Below, one piece after another: positions 23,309 through 30,907 of a DNA stretch of 37,776 nucleotides. The position numbers and the translations under genes are program-made. A model generated the notes under the pieces. It was not told the DNA's origin. It ran no database searches and saw nothing but the letters and a program-made list of their open reading frames with translations. The DNA lies in contig JAFXMP010000195.1 in NCBI GenBank assembly GCA_017530275.1, forward strand, positions 1 through 37,776, written 5' to 3'. Source of the DNA: Clostridia bacterium. GTDB lineage: Bacteria; Bacillota_A; Clostridia; Christensenellales; Aristaeellaceae. Every line of letters begins with the position of its first letter. Position 1 is the first letter of the stretch.

Positions 23309-24211
23309 ATGAAAAAACTGTTGGCACTGATCATTTCCTTGGCGCTGGTATTATCCTGCCTGCCCGGCGCGGCCATGGCGGAAAAATACAAGTCCAACCT
23401 GCTCAAAAAGACCTTGAAGCTGCCCAGCAAAATGGCGCTGGTGGATGAACAGAAGCTGGAGGACGGCAGCGTGCAGCTGGCTATCACCATCGAGACCCAG
23501 CCGGACGCCATGATCTATACCACGGTGAAAAAGGCAAAGGAATTCAAGGGCTATACCATGTCCACGCTGCCCGACGAGCAGCTGAACGCCTGGACGGAAT
23601 ACTATTATCAGTATTATCCTGAAAACGCAAGCGCAGGCCGGCTGCCCTCCAACAGCGGAGCGGGCGATACCCTGTACATGTATTGCGGACAGAGCGCGGA
23701 TGGCGGCAGCATCCTGGTTTATGCCAGCGTAAAGGGCCAGATCTTCGTATCCTCCTATTGCGTTGCGGCGGGCGGTTTCTCCAAAGCCACCATGCAGGGC
23801 ACTTTGGAAGCGCTGAACGCCGTGAACGCCGCTTTCGGCAAGTCTTCCGCTTCCGCGACGGGCGGCAGTGTGTCGGATTATGTCTTCAGCCATGATGATT
23901 ATGACGTGGTTGTCGTGTTCTTCCTGCTGGACGATGATGATATCGACCTCTACGAGGACGATGATTTCGATTGGGACGACGACGACTGGGACGATGATGA
24001 CGACGAAGATTGGGACGACGACGAAGATGACGATTGGGACATCGACGACGATGATGATGACTGGGATACCGATGACGATGATTGGGATACTAGCGACGAT
24101 GACGATTGGGATACTGGTGACGATTACAGCGGCTATGAAGACGACGCCGGCGAGGATTACAGCGGCTATGAAGACGGCGGCGACGAGGATTACAGCGGCG
24201 ATGAGGAGTAA
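23309..24211 (+). CDS. Secreted protein with an Asp/Trp-repeat acidic tail, unknown function
   Basis: I do not recognise this protein. It has 300 residues. The ATG at 23309 begins a signal peptide (KKLLALIISLALVLSCLPGAAMA), preceded by a modest GAAAGGCGG. The mature N-terminal domain (about 25-190) has mixed alpha/beta character and no known motif. A short hydrophobic patch (VVVVFFLL) follows, then about 90 residues made almost wholly of Asp and Glu. In that tail seven tryptophans are each followed by Asp (DDWD, DDWDT), then come three DYSG units (DYSGYED twice, DYSGDEE). The tail has no Lys or Arg. Binding of calcium or a cationic surface is possible. It is monocistronic, with its own promoter and terminator. 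Confidence 0.85.
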   Translation: MKKLLALIISLALVLSCLPGAAMAEKYKSNLLKKTLKLPSKMALVDEQKLEDGSVQLAITIETQPDAMIYTTVKKAKEFKGYTMSTLPDEQLNAWTEYYYQYYPENASAGRLPSNSGAGDTLYMYCGQSADGGSILVYASVKGQIFVSSYCVAAGGFSKATMQGTLEALNAVNAAFGKSSASATGGSVSDYVFSHDDYDVVVVFFLLDDDDIDLYEDDDFDWDDDDWDDDDDEDWDDDEDDDWDIDDDDDDWDTDDDDWDTSDDDDWDTGDDYSGYEDDAGEDYSGYEDGGDEDYSGDEE

Positions 24212-24250
24212 TCCTGTTTAAGCGATCCTTCCAGTAATGCACAAAAAATA

Positions 24251-24298
24251 TCCCCTCCCAGTGTGGGCGTGACGCACGCGCCGGGAGGGGATTTTTTT
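24251..24298. terminator. Bidirectional terminator between convergent genes
   Basis: A 9-bp stem, TCCCCTCCC (24251-24259) with GGGAGGGGA (24283-24291), is followed by seven T residues on the plus strand. An A-run (24243-24248) before it gives a T-run for the minus strand. It serves both the acidic-tail gene and the convergent DUF3298 gene. Confidence 0.88.
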
Positions 24299-24310
24299 GG
24301 AGAGGTCTTT

Positions 24311-25105
24311 TTATTCCGCGCTGGCCAGGACGGCGTCCAGCTCCGCCGGAGTAAAGGGAAAAACCGGCACGTCGAAGGAAGGGGAAGAAAGCAGTGTGGG
24401 CTGGAAGAAGAACACGATGCGGCCTTGACCGTCGGTGTAAAAATCCTGGGCGGGGTTAAATTCATCCTCAAATGCTTCTCGCGTCCAGTGGGCGGCGATC
24501 ACGCCTTCCGCTTGCAGACGCTGGAATTCTTGATACAGGATGGGCAGTAATGCTTCCGCCATTTCGTCGGAGGAGCCGTCGATGATATGGGCGATTTCCG
24601 GGTATAATTCCGGCTCCGCGTCTTCCAGCAGTTCTCCGTCCACCCCGGCCTGGATCAGGGTCACGCCCCGCAGGGTCAGGGTTTCACCCGCGTACATGCC
24701 GCCCACGTCGAAGGTCAGGGGGTCCAGGGCATACAGGGGGCCAACCTCGCCTCGGGTCTGCATCCGGGTTTGCAGGATGGAAAGCACCTTGCCGTTATTG
24801 CACATGACGGTGAAATCGTGCTTTACTTCGTTTTTTCCGTCGTAGCGCATATCCGGGGAATTGGCGAACATGGGCAGCACCAACTGCGCCCATTCGTCCA
24901 GGGCCATTTCATAAGTATCGTTGATCAGGGCGGCGGTGTAATCGTCCCCCGCTACGCGGGGATAGGCGTAGGTGAAATGATACACCCAGTTTTTTTCGGA
25001 GGGGTAATATTGCTCCCCTTCCCGGCGCTCCACCGTCATTTCACCGAAGGCGGGGGCCGTTATCAGCAGTATCGCCGCCAGCAGGCATAAAAACCGCTTA
25101 ACCAC
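24311..25105 (-). CDS. Exported DUF3298-domain protein (RsiV-like extracellular domain)
   Basis: Exported protein, 264 residues. I place the start at a GTG (25105) that overlaps the stop of the upstream gene by 8 nt. It begins a signal sequence (VKRFLCLLAAILLITAPAFG), and a GGGGG stretch lies just upstream. An ATG at 25159 would put the signal peptide inside the protein. The C-terminal part (DFYTDGQGRIVFFFQPTLLS, then FPFTPAEL) is typical of DUF3298, found in the anti-sigma factor RsiV and in lipoproteins. An N-terminal DUF4163-like segment precedes it. No anti-sigma helix or membrane span remains, so it is not RsiV itself. Last gene of the minus-strand operon. Confidence 0.8.
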   Translation of the reverse strand: MVKRFLCLLAAILLITAPAFGEMTVERREGEQYYPSEKNWVYHFTYAYPRVAGDDYTAALINDTYEMALDEWAQLVLPMFANSPDMRYDGKNEVKHDFTVMCNNGKVLSILQTRMQTRGEVGPLYALDPLTFDVGGMYAGETLTLRGVTLIQAGVDGELLEDAEPELYPEIAHIIDGSSDEMAEALLPILYQEFQRLQAEGVIAAHWTREAFEDEFNPAQDFYTDGQGRIVFFFQPTLLSSPSFDVPVFPFTPAELDAVLASAE

Positions 25106-26147
25106 GGGCAAGCCCCCAAACGCCGAAGGAATTGCGGATGATTTCGGCATAGAATGCATATTCCGCCTGCCGTTCCTTGGGGAAGGTCAGGGTGACGGTA
25201 TAGGTCCAGGGGTAATCGTCCGCCGTGACCACCATGATGAATTCACCCTCCTGAAGCAAGGTGAAAGCATCGTACATTTCTTCCCGGGTTACCTCCTGGT
25301 CCGGATACGCCTGCATGAAAGCGGCCAGCGCCTGGTTATAGGTCAGGCTGTCTTTCTTCGCTTCGATGGTCAGGCTCACGTCCCCTTCCGGGTTTTTGAA
25401 CACCCAATGATCGGTGGCTTCATCCACGATCTGTAAGCTGTCGGGGATATGTACGGAGTATTCCAAAGCTTCGTTTTCCGCTTCCCACCAATCGCCGAAA
25501 TTCCCATCCCGGTAACTGGGGGAAAGGAAAATGCTGTTCAGCGTCCAGCCGAATTCCGTTTCCGGAGCGAAGCGCAGAGACAGTTCCGCTTGATTGGTCC
25601 AGGTGAGCAGCACCTCCGACACCTCGTCCACGTCCGCTCCTTTTTCTTCGCAGAAATACAGGTCGCACTGCACCAGCGCGTCCGTCCCGTCAAATTCCGC
25701 AGCGTAGATATACGCGCCGTCAAAGCCGATGGACATGGCATCTGGATTCAATTCCAGGCCGCTCTCCGTCACCGCCGCGAAGGGAAGATTGGTTTCAGCA
25801 AGGGCCGCGGCGTCATATTCGCCGCTGGTAAAAATCTGGTGATACAGCTGCCCGGCTTCGTCCGCGGAAAGCTGGAGGTTTTCCCTGCTCAGCATCACAG
25901 CGGCCCAGAGGGCCTGTTCGGTCAGGTACGTGGCGGGCACCTGATCCTTTTTAAGCACTTCGCAGGCTTCTGTCCCATAGCAATCCTCTGGAATGGCCAT
26001 GCAGGCGATGTTCACCAGAGTTTGTAGCTTGCCGTCCACCGTTATCTCAAGGGCCTGAAAATCCCTCGTGGGAGCCGCCAGGGTGGGAACAGCATGAATG
26101 ATCAGAAGCAGAGCCAATACCAGAACAAAGCACTTTTTTCCATTCAT
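25098..26147 (-). CDS. Secreted protein of unknown function
   Basis: Not recognised. It has 349 residues, with a signal peptide (GKKCFVLVLALLLIIHAVPTLA) and no other membrane span. AAAGGAGG 8 nt upstream of the ATG at 26147 fixes the start. The C-terminal third (YSVHIPDSLQIVDEATDHW, SLTIEAKKDSLTYNQALAAF, YAFYAEIIRNSFG) looks like a compact alpha/beta domain of the type that ends many lipoproteins. It lies 37 nt after corC-like 26185 and overlaps the DUF3298 gene, so the two exported proteins are probably produced together. Confidence 0.75.
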   Translation of the reverse strand: MNGKKCFVLVLALLLIIHAVPTLAAPTRDFQALEITVDGKLQTLVNIACMAIPEDCYGTEACEVLKKDQVPATYLTEQALWAAVMLSRENLQLSADEAGQLYHQIFTSGEYDAAALAETNLPFAAVTESGLELNPDAMSIGFDGAYIYAAEFDGTDALVQCDLYFCEEKGADVDEVSEVLLTWTNQAELSLRFAPETEFGWTLNSIFLSPSYRDGNFGDWWEAENEALEYSVHIPDSLQIVDEATDHWVFKNPEGDVSLTIEAKKDSLTYNQALAAFMQAYPDQEVTREEMYDAFTLLQEGEFIMVVTADDYPWTYTVTLTFPKERQAEYAFYAEIIRNSFGVWGLARG

Positions 26148-26184
26148 TTTCTGAACCTCCTTTGGTATCATCATCCAAATAACG

Positions 26185-27546
26185 TTATTCCCCCGATTTT
26201 TCTTCCTTTTCCTCCTCTTTTTCTCCGGCAGGAGCTAAAATAGTCACCGTGGCCCACTCCACCCGCCGGTCCATGATTTCCTCCGCCCGGATGCGAAGGC
26301 CGTAGCATTCCACCACCGGATGGGAGCCGTCCTTAGGAATGGTCATCATGCGGCTGAAAATCAGGCCGCCCAGGGATTCGTAGCCCTGGCCCGTGGGGAT
26401 GTTCAGGTCCAAAGCGTCGTTGATCACTTCGATCATGGCCCCGCCCGCGATACGGTATTGGTTATCGCCGATTTTCTGAATCTCCTGTGGAAGCGGCTTA
26501 TCGTACTCGTCGTAAATGTTGCCTACGATCTCTTCCAGCAAGTCCTCCATGGTGATCAGGCCGCTGGTGCCGCCGTATTCGTCCACCACGATGGCAATGT
26601 GGGTCTTTTTTTTCTGCATGTCCCGAAACAGCACGTCGGTGCGCACCGATTCCGGTACGAAGTAGGCGGGGCGCAGGATCTCCCGCAGGGTCTTTTTGCC
26701 GCCGGTGGACAGAGCCAGCAGATAATCCCGGGTAGTAATGGTGCCCAGCACGTCGTCCAGGTCCTCCCCGTACACAGGGAAGCGGGACAGGCCGCTTTCT
26801 GCGATGATCTTCATGATTTCCCGGTTGGTGGCGTCCACCTGCAGGGCGGTCACGTCGGTGCGGTGGGTCATGCAGTCGGCGGCGGTCATGTTGTTGAACT
26901 CGAAAATGTTCTCGATCATGTCCCGCTCGTTGCCCTCAATGGCCCCTTTTTCCTCGCCCATGTCCACCATCATGCGAATTTCGTCCTCGGTCACTTCTTC
27001 TTCTGTGGCGGCGGGGTCGATGCCGAACAGGCGCAGCACGCCGTTTACCGATTTGGTCAGCAGCCATACCACGGGCTTCGTCACTTTCGCCGTAAAGCTG
27101 ATGACGCCGCACACCGCCCGGGCCACCGCTTCCGGCTCCTTCATAGCCACCCGCTTGGGCACCAGCTCCCCGAAAATCAGCGTAAAATAGGAAAGAATCA
27201 GGGTGATCAGCACCACGCACAGGGTATTCAGCGTTCCGGCGGAAAGCAGGGTAAAGCCCCATTGATCCCGGATCAGACTGACCATGGGGGCGGCGAAGTT
27301 GTCCGCCGCGAAGGCGCTGCCCAAAAAGCCAGCCAAGGTAATGGCGATCTGGATGGTGCTCAAAAAACCTGAGGGCTCCAGGATCATGTTCAGCAGCTTT
27401 TGAGAGGTTTTATCGCCTTCCTCCGCCTTGTGGCGCAGTTTCGTTTCGCTGAGGGACACCACGGCGATTTCCGCCGCGGCAAAAAAAGCGTTGACGGCGA
27501 TCAGGACCACCTGGATCAGCAATAGATAGCCGATGGGGGTATCCAA
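26185..27546 (-). CDS. CorC/HlyC-type membrane protein (CNNM, CBS pair, transporter-associated domain)
   Basis: Family associated with divalent-metal (Mg2+/Co2+) efflux or resistance, often annotated as a hemolysin. It has 453 residues. Domain order: CNNM/DUF21 membrane domain (about 1-190, starting GYLLLIQVVLIAVNAFFAAAE), two CBS domains (about 205-335, MTHRTDVTAL; LSRFPVYGEDLDDVLGTI; HIAIVVDEYGGTSGLITMED), and a CorC_HlyC domain (about 345-430). The start is a TTG at 27546, 9 nt after GGAG; an upstream ATG runs into a stop at once. First gene of a minus-strand operon with two exported proteins of unknown role. Confidence 0.93.
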   Translation of the reverse strand: MDTPIGYLLLIQVVLIAVNAFFAAAEIAVVSLSETKLRHKAEEGDKTSQKLLNMILEPSGFLSTIQIAITLAGFLGSAFAADNFAAPMVSLIRDQWGFTLLSAGTLNTLCVVLITLILSYFTLIFGELVPKRVAMKEPEAVARAVCGVISFTAKVTKPVVWLLTKSVNGVLRLFGIDPAATEEEVTEDEIRMMVDMGEEKGAIEGNERDMIENIFEFNNMTAADCMTHRTDVTALQVDATNREIMKIIAESGLSRFPVYGEDLDDVLGTITTRDYLLALSTGGKKTLREILRPAYFVPESVRTDVLFRDMQKKKTHIAIVVDEYGGTSGLITMEDLLEEIVGNIYDEYDKPLPQEIQKIGDNQYRIAGGAMIEVINDALDLNIPTGQGYESLGGLIFSRMMTIPKDGSHPVVECYGLRIRAEEIMDRRVEWATVTILAPAGEKEEEKEEKSGE

Positions 27547-27639
27547 GAAAATTCACTCCATTTCTTCTATAAAGCCCAGCGTGCTCCCATTCGGGGTCCG
27601 CCGAGACGGCCAACCGCGCTTCGCGCCGGTCGCCTCGTA

Positions 27640-27668
27640 ATTATACCATGTCTTCGGGCCGATTTCCA
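27640..27668 (-). promoter_or_regulatory. Promoter of the minus-strand CorC operon
   Basis: On the minus strand a perfect TATAAT (27645-27640) is preceded by TGG, giving an extended -10. A weak TGGAAA lies 17 bp upstream (27668-27663). The leader is about 85 nt and contains the GC-rich palindrome GCGCTTCGCGC. Confidence 0.7.
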
Positions 27669-27709
27669 CATAACACTGTAAAGAATTTGTAACAATATAG
27701 AAGCATTGC

Positions 27710-27739
27710 TTGTCGATGCAGGCAGATTTATGATATACT
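27710..27739 (+). promoter_or_regulatory. Promoter of the TetM-like gene
   Basis: TTGTCG (27710-27715) and TATACT (27734-27739) are 18 bp apart and about 40 bp before the ATG. It is divergent from the CorC operon promoter. Confidence 0.65.
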
Positions 27740-27780
27740 GTATTTCGAGGGGGAGAATAAAGGGAGAAGGGAAGCGTGCC

Positions 27781-29688
27781 ATGCGCAACATTGCGATTTT
27801 CGCCCATGTGGACGCGGGAAAAACCACCGTCAGCGAACAACTGCTGGCTCACGCCGGGGCCATCCGGGTGCGCGGCGCGGTGGACGCGGGCACGGCGCAT
27901 ACCGACCGGCTGCCGGTGGAACGGCGGCGGGGCATATCTGTGCAGGCTTCCTGCGCCCGGTTTTCCTGGCGGGGCGAGGAAATCAACCTGATCGATACCC
28001 CCGGCCACAGCGACTTTGCCGCCGAAGTGGAGCGTTCCCTCTGGGCTCCGGATGGGGCGGTGCTGGTGATCAGCGCCGCGGAGGGGGTGCAGCCCCAAAC
28101 GGAAGTGCTGTTCCGCGCCCTGCAAAAGGCTGGGCTGCCAACCCTGCTGTTCTTCAATAAAACGGATCGGGAGGGGGCCGATGCGGACCGGGCGCTGAAC
28201 GAATTCAAAACCCTGCTTTCTCCCAATGCTGCTTTTCTTGAGGATGAAGAAGACATCATGGCCCTCGTGGCCGATACGTACGACCAGGCGGCGGAAGATT
28301 ATATCAACGGGAATATTTATGAAAAGGAACGGCTGTATCCCCTTTTGCGCGACGCCATGGCCCAGGGGAGAGCATACCCGGCGCTGTGCGGCTCCGCCCT
28401 GAAAGACGAAGGCATTCCCGCCCTGCTGGACGCTATCGTGGATTTGCTGCCGCCGCCCAAGGGCGGCGCGGAGAGGCCGCTTTGCGCCATTCTCTACGCC
28501 GCCAGCCAGGACCCGCTGCTGGGCCGGGGCGTGCATGCCCGGGTGTTTTCCGGGAGCTTACGGAATCGGGACGCCGTGACCGTGGGGGAGAGCCAGCGCA
28601 AGATCACCCAGATCCGCCTGTGGACCCCGGATGGCCGGGGGCAGGACGCGGGTGTGCTGTCCGCAGGGGAGATCGGCGTGCTTTACGGTCTAACGGACCT
28701 GCCGGTGGGCACGGTGCTGGGAGACAAAGATTTGCTGCCCCGGCCCATGGAGCTGGGCAGGCTGCGGGAGCCGCTGCTGGCCGCCCGGGTGACGCCGGAG
28801 GAAAAGGGAAAAGAGCAGGAAACGCGTCGGGCGCTGATGGAATTATCCGGGGAGGACCCGCTTTTATCTGCCGCATTTAATGAGGAAACCCGGGAAACCA
28901 CCATCCGGGCCATGGGAAAAATGCAGCTGGAAATCATTGACGAAACCCTGCGCACCCGTTTTTCCCTGCCCTGCCGTTTTTCCCCGCCTCAGTTGATTTA
29001 CCGGGAAACCGTGGCGGCGCCTTGTGAGGGCTTCGTGGCTTATACCATGCCCAAGCCCTGCTGGGCGGTCATCAAGGTGCTCATCGAGCCGCTGCCCCGA
29101 GGCAGCGGGGTGGAATTCCGTTCCATCGTTGCGCCCCGGGATATCGCCCTTCGTTACCAGCATCAGGTGGAAAACGCCATCCCCCTGGCCCTGCGTCAGG
29201 GCATGCTGGGCTGGCAGGTGACGGATGTGCGCATCACCCTGATCGACGGCAACCATCACGAAATCCACACCCATCCCCTGGATTTTGTGGTGGCCACGCC
29301 CATGGCGGTGATGGATGGCCTGCGCCGGGGCGGCACAAAGCTGCTGGAACCTGTATTGGACGCCCGCATCACCGTGCCGGAAAGCGCGGGGGGCCGGGTA
29401 ATGGGGGACGTGAGCGGCATGCGGGGCCAGGTTCTTTCTTCCGAGCGCACGGGCGGTATGTTGCGCGTCCATGCGGAGATACCCGCCGCGGAATCCATGG
29501 ATTATTCCGAAACGCTGCTCCAGTTTACCGGCGGCCGTGGCGGTATGACCGCTTCTCTCCTGGGCTATCGGGACGCGCCGGATACGGTGCGGGAAACCAT
29601 GCCCCGCCGGGGCGTCAATCCTTTGGACACCGCCAAATACATTCTGGCTGCCCGAAGCGCCTTGGACGGAGGAATCTTCGACTTTTAG
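27781..29688 (+). CDS. TetM/TetO-like ribosomal-protection GTPase (EF-G paralogue)
   Basis: Translational GTPase related to tetracycline ribosomal-protection proteins, 635 residues. The ATG at 27781 follows a GGGAGAAGGG stretch and gives the standard N-terminus with the P-loop AHVDAGKTT (8-16). G2 has Ser in place of the usual Thr (RGISVQ), G3 is DTPGH (72-76) and G4 is NKTD (126-129). Domains II-V follow. Domain IV/V features include ITLIDGNHHEIHTHPLDF and GRVMGDVSGMRGQV, and the C-terminus is a short Lys/Arg-poor helix. Members of this wider group include proven Tet proteins and many chromosomal relatives without shown resistance, so tetracycline resistance is possible but not established. 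It has its own promoter and no mobile-element genes nearby. Confidence 0.85.
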   Translation: MRNIAIFAHVDAGKTTVSEQLLAHAGAIRVRGAVDAGTAHTDRLPVERRRGISVQASCARFSWRGEEINLIDTPGHSDFAAEVERSLWAPDGAVLVISAAEGVQPQTEVLFRALQKAGLPTLLFFNKTDREGADADRALNEFKTLLSPNAAFLEDEEDIMALVADTYDQAAEDYINGNIYEKERLYPLLRDAMAQGRAYPALCGSALKDEGIPALLDAIVDLLPPPKGGAERPLCAILYAASQDPLLGRGVHARVFSGSLRNRDAVTVGESQRKITQIRLWTPDGRGQDAGVLSAGEIGVLYGLTDLPVGTVLGDKDLLPRPMELGRLREPLLAARVTPEEKGKEQETRRALMELSGEDPLLSAAFNEETRETTIRAMGKMQLEIIDETLRTRFSLPCRFSPPQLIYRETVAAPCEGFVAYTMPKPCWAVIKVLIEPLPRGSGVEFRSIVAPRDIALRYQHQVENAIPLALRQGMLGWQVTDVRITLIDGNHHEIHTHPLDFVVATPMAVMDGLRRGGTKLLEPVLDARITVPESAGGRVMGDVSGMRGQVLSSERTGGMLRVHAEIPAAESMDYSETLLQFTGGRGGMTASLLGYRDAPDTVRETMPRRGVNPLDTAKYILAARSALDGGIFDF

Positions 29689-29731
29689 GCTGCTAAAAAG
29701 CGAGAGTTTTTCGCTAAATGCCAAATTCTTT

Positions 29732-29838
29732 AGAGTTGAGAGTTGAGAGTGGAGAGTTGAGATAAAACGATGTATGAAATCCTAACATACGGTACAACAG
29801 CATATCAGACATGCTTCATCTCCACTCTCCACTCTCTT
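29732..29838 (+). repeat. Heptamer-arm inverted-repeat element, copy B
   Basis: The left arm is four AGAGTTG-type heptamers plus AGAT (29732-29763). The right arm is ATCT plus two reverse-complement CCACTCT heptamers (29818-29835). The 53-bp core is unrelated to copies A and C. It lies in the 178-bp gap between the TetM-like gene and the next membrane protein. Confidence 0.82.
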
Positions 29839-29866
29839 CCGGTTTATCCGGGTTAGGGGAGACTGA

Positions 29867-30256
29867 ATGACGAAAGGATCATCGTCCGCCGGGCAAAAGG
29901 CGCTGCTGCGCTTCGCAGTATTGGCGCTGGTGGCATTGGCTTTTCAAGGGCTGTATCCGCTGCTGCTTCTTATGGAGGGGGACGCGCCGGTGCTGCTGAT
30001 GGTGACGCTGACTTATGGGGTGCTGCCGCTGACCGCTTTGCTGCTGCCTTGCTGGGCGGCCTTGGGCGGTGTACATCCTCTGGTAGCCTGCCTGCCAATC
30101 GGTGGCCTGTCGCTGCTGTTTGGCGCTGCTCCCCCTTGGGTGGGGCTCGTTTGCCTGCTGCTGTCCCTGATCGGGGCGGCGGCGGGCCAGGAGTTGGAAA
30201 AACGGCGGAACAAGGAGGTCCAAAAACGGTATGCCGGGAAAACAAGAAAAAGGTAA
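29867..30256 (+). CDS. Small polytopic membrane protein, unknown
   Basis: Not recognised. It has 129 residues with about four hydrophobic segments (LLRFAVLALVALAFQGLYPL, MVTLTYGVLPLTALLLPC, LVACLPIGGLSLLFG, WVGLVCLLLSLIGAAAG) and a strongly basic C-terminus (KRRNKEVQKRYAGKTRKR). A TAGGGGAG site precedes the ATG. The last 26 nt overlap the following gene, so the two are translationally coupled. Confidence 0.72.
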   Translation: MTKGSSSAGQKALLRFAVLALVALAFQGLYPLLLLMEGDAPVLLMVTLTYGVLPLTALLLPCWAALGGVHPLVACLPIGGLSLLFGAAPPWVGLVCLLLSLIGAAAGQELEKRRNKEVQKRYAGKTRKR

Positions 30257-30800
30257 AAAGAAAGGCTTCATGAAAAGCGTTTTCGCAGTGCTTGGCACTG
30301 CGCTTGTGATGGTCATGATTTATCTGGCCGCCATATTGATCCAATCTCCCGCCGATGGCATGGCGGGCAGCTTTGTGGTGGAGGAAGACCATGATATTGT
30401 CTCCCGGATGCAGCCTGCGGAATCGAACGACGCCGGAAACCTGGCTTCCCTGTTCGGCGCGCCGCTGCCCGTGGTGCCGAGCCTTCTGCTCCGGGGCCAG
30501 GCTGGGAATACCCGTCACGATGGCCAGAATGTGCGTGTAGCCACTTTGCAGTACGAAGGGCTGATGATCACCGCTGTACGCCCTGCCAGCGCAGCTCCGC
30601 TGCTGCTGCGCGGCGAATTATCCGTATCCCTGATGAATGAATTGACGGTGCTCAACCATCCCGCCGTGCTGGCCAGCCGGGGCGGAGCACGCTGCGTATA
30701 TTTTTCCAATGAGTCCGCCGCCTATTCTATCTATACGCCGCAGGCGGACGAAGAGGCTTTTCTGGAGGTACTCAAGCATGTGACCTGGGCAAATCAATAA
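30231..30800 (+). CDS. Single-span membrane protein, unknown
   Basis: Not recognised. It has 189 residues: a basic N-terminus (KQEKGKKKG), one membrane span (VFAVLGTALVMVMIYLAAILI), then an extracytoplasmic domain of about 145 residues with no known motif. The ATG at 30231 is favoured by AAGGAGG about 12 nt upstream; a second ATG at 30270 is possible. It overlaps the previous gene by 26 nt and lies about 107 nt ahead of the CotH-type gene, which has its own -10 element. Confidence 0.7.
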   Translation: MPGKQEKGKKKGFMKSVFAVLGTALVMVMIYLAAILIQSPADGMAGSFVVEEDHDIVSRMQPAESNDAGNLASLFGAPLPVVPSLLLRGQAGNTRHDGQNVRVATLQYEGLMITAVRPASAAPLLLRGELSVSLMNELTVLNHPAVLASRGGARCVYFSNESAAYSIYTPQADEEAFLEVLKHVTWANQ

Positions 30801-30828
30801 ATTGTGTCTTTTCTGTTACGACATTTTA

Positions 30829-30837
30829 TGATATACT
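30829..30837 (+). promoter_or_regulatory. Extended -10 promoter of the CotH-type gene
   Basis: TGATATACT gives TATACT (30832-30837) preceded by TGN. No convincing -35 is seen, as expected for extended -10 promoters. It lies about 70 bp before the start codon. Confidence 0.55.
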
Positions 30838-30907
30838 ATGACACACGGCCGCCCGTTGGAACAAATGATTGGGATGGGCGTCTGTTTCCCGAAGGAGGAT
30901 CGAAATC

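Noticed and set aside
23920..24200. GATGAC-rich stretch as a possible minisatellite or CRISPR-like array
   Set aside because: Units are irregular and obey codon phase for Asp/Trp; no spacers or cas genes.
23868..24221. Alternative plus-strand frame with Thr/Met repeats within the acidic tail
   Set aside because: Frame-shifted reading of the GAT/GAC-rich tail; the main frame has signal peptide, promoter and terminator.
27781..29688. Housekeeping elongation factor G (fusA)
   Set aside because: At 635 residues, with RPP-like N-terminus and C-terminus and no ribosomal-protein operon nearby, it fits the TetM-like group better.
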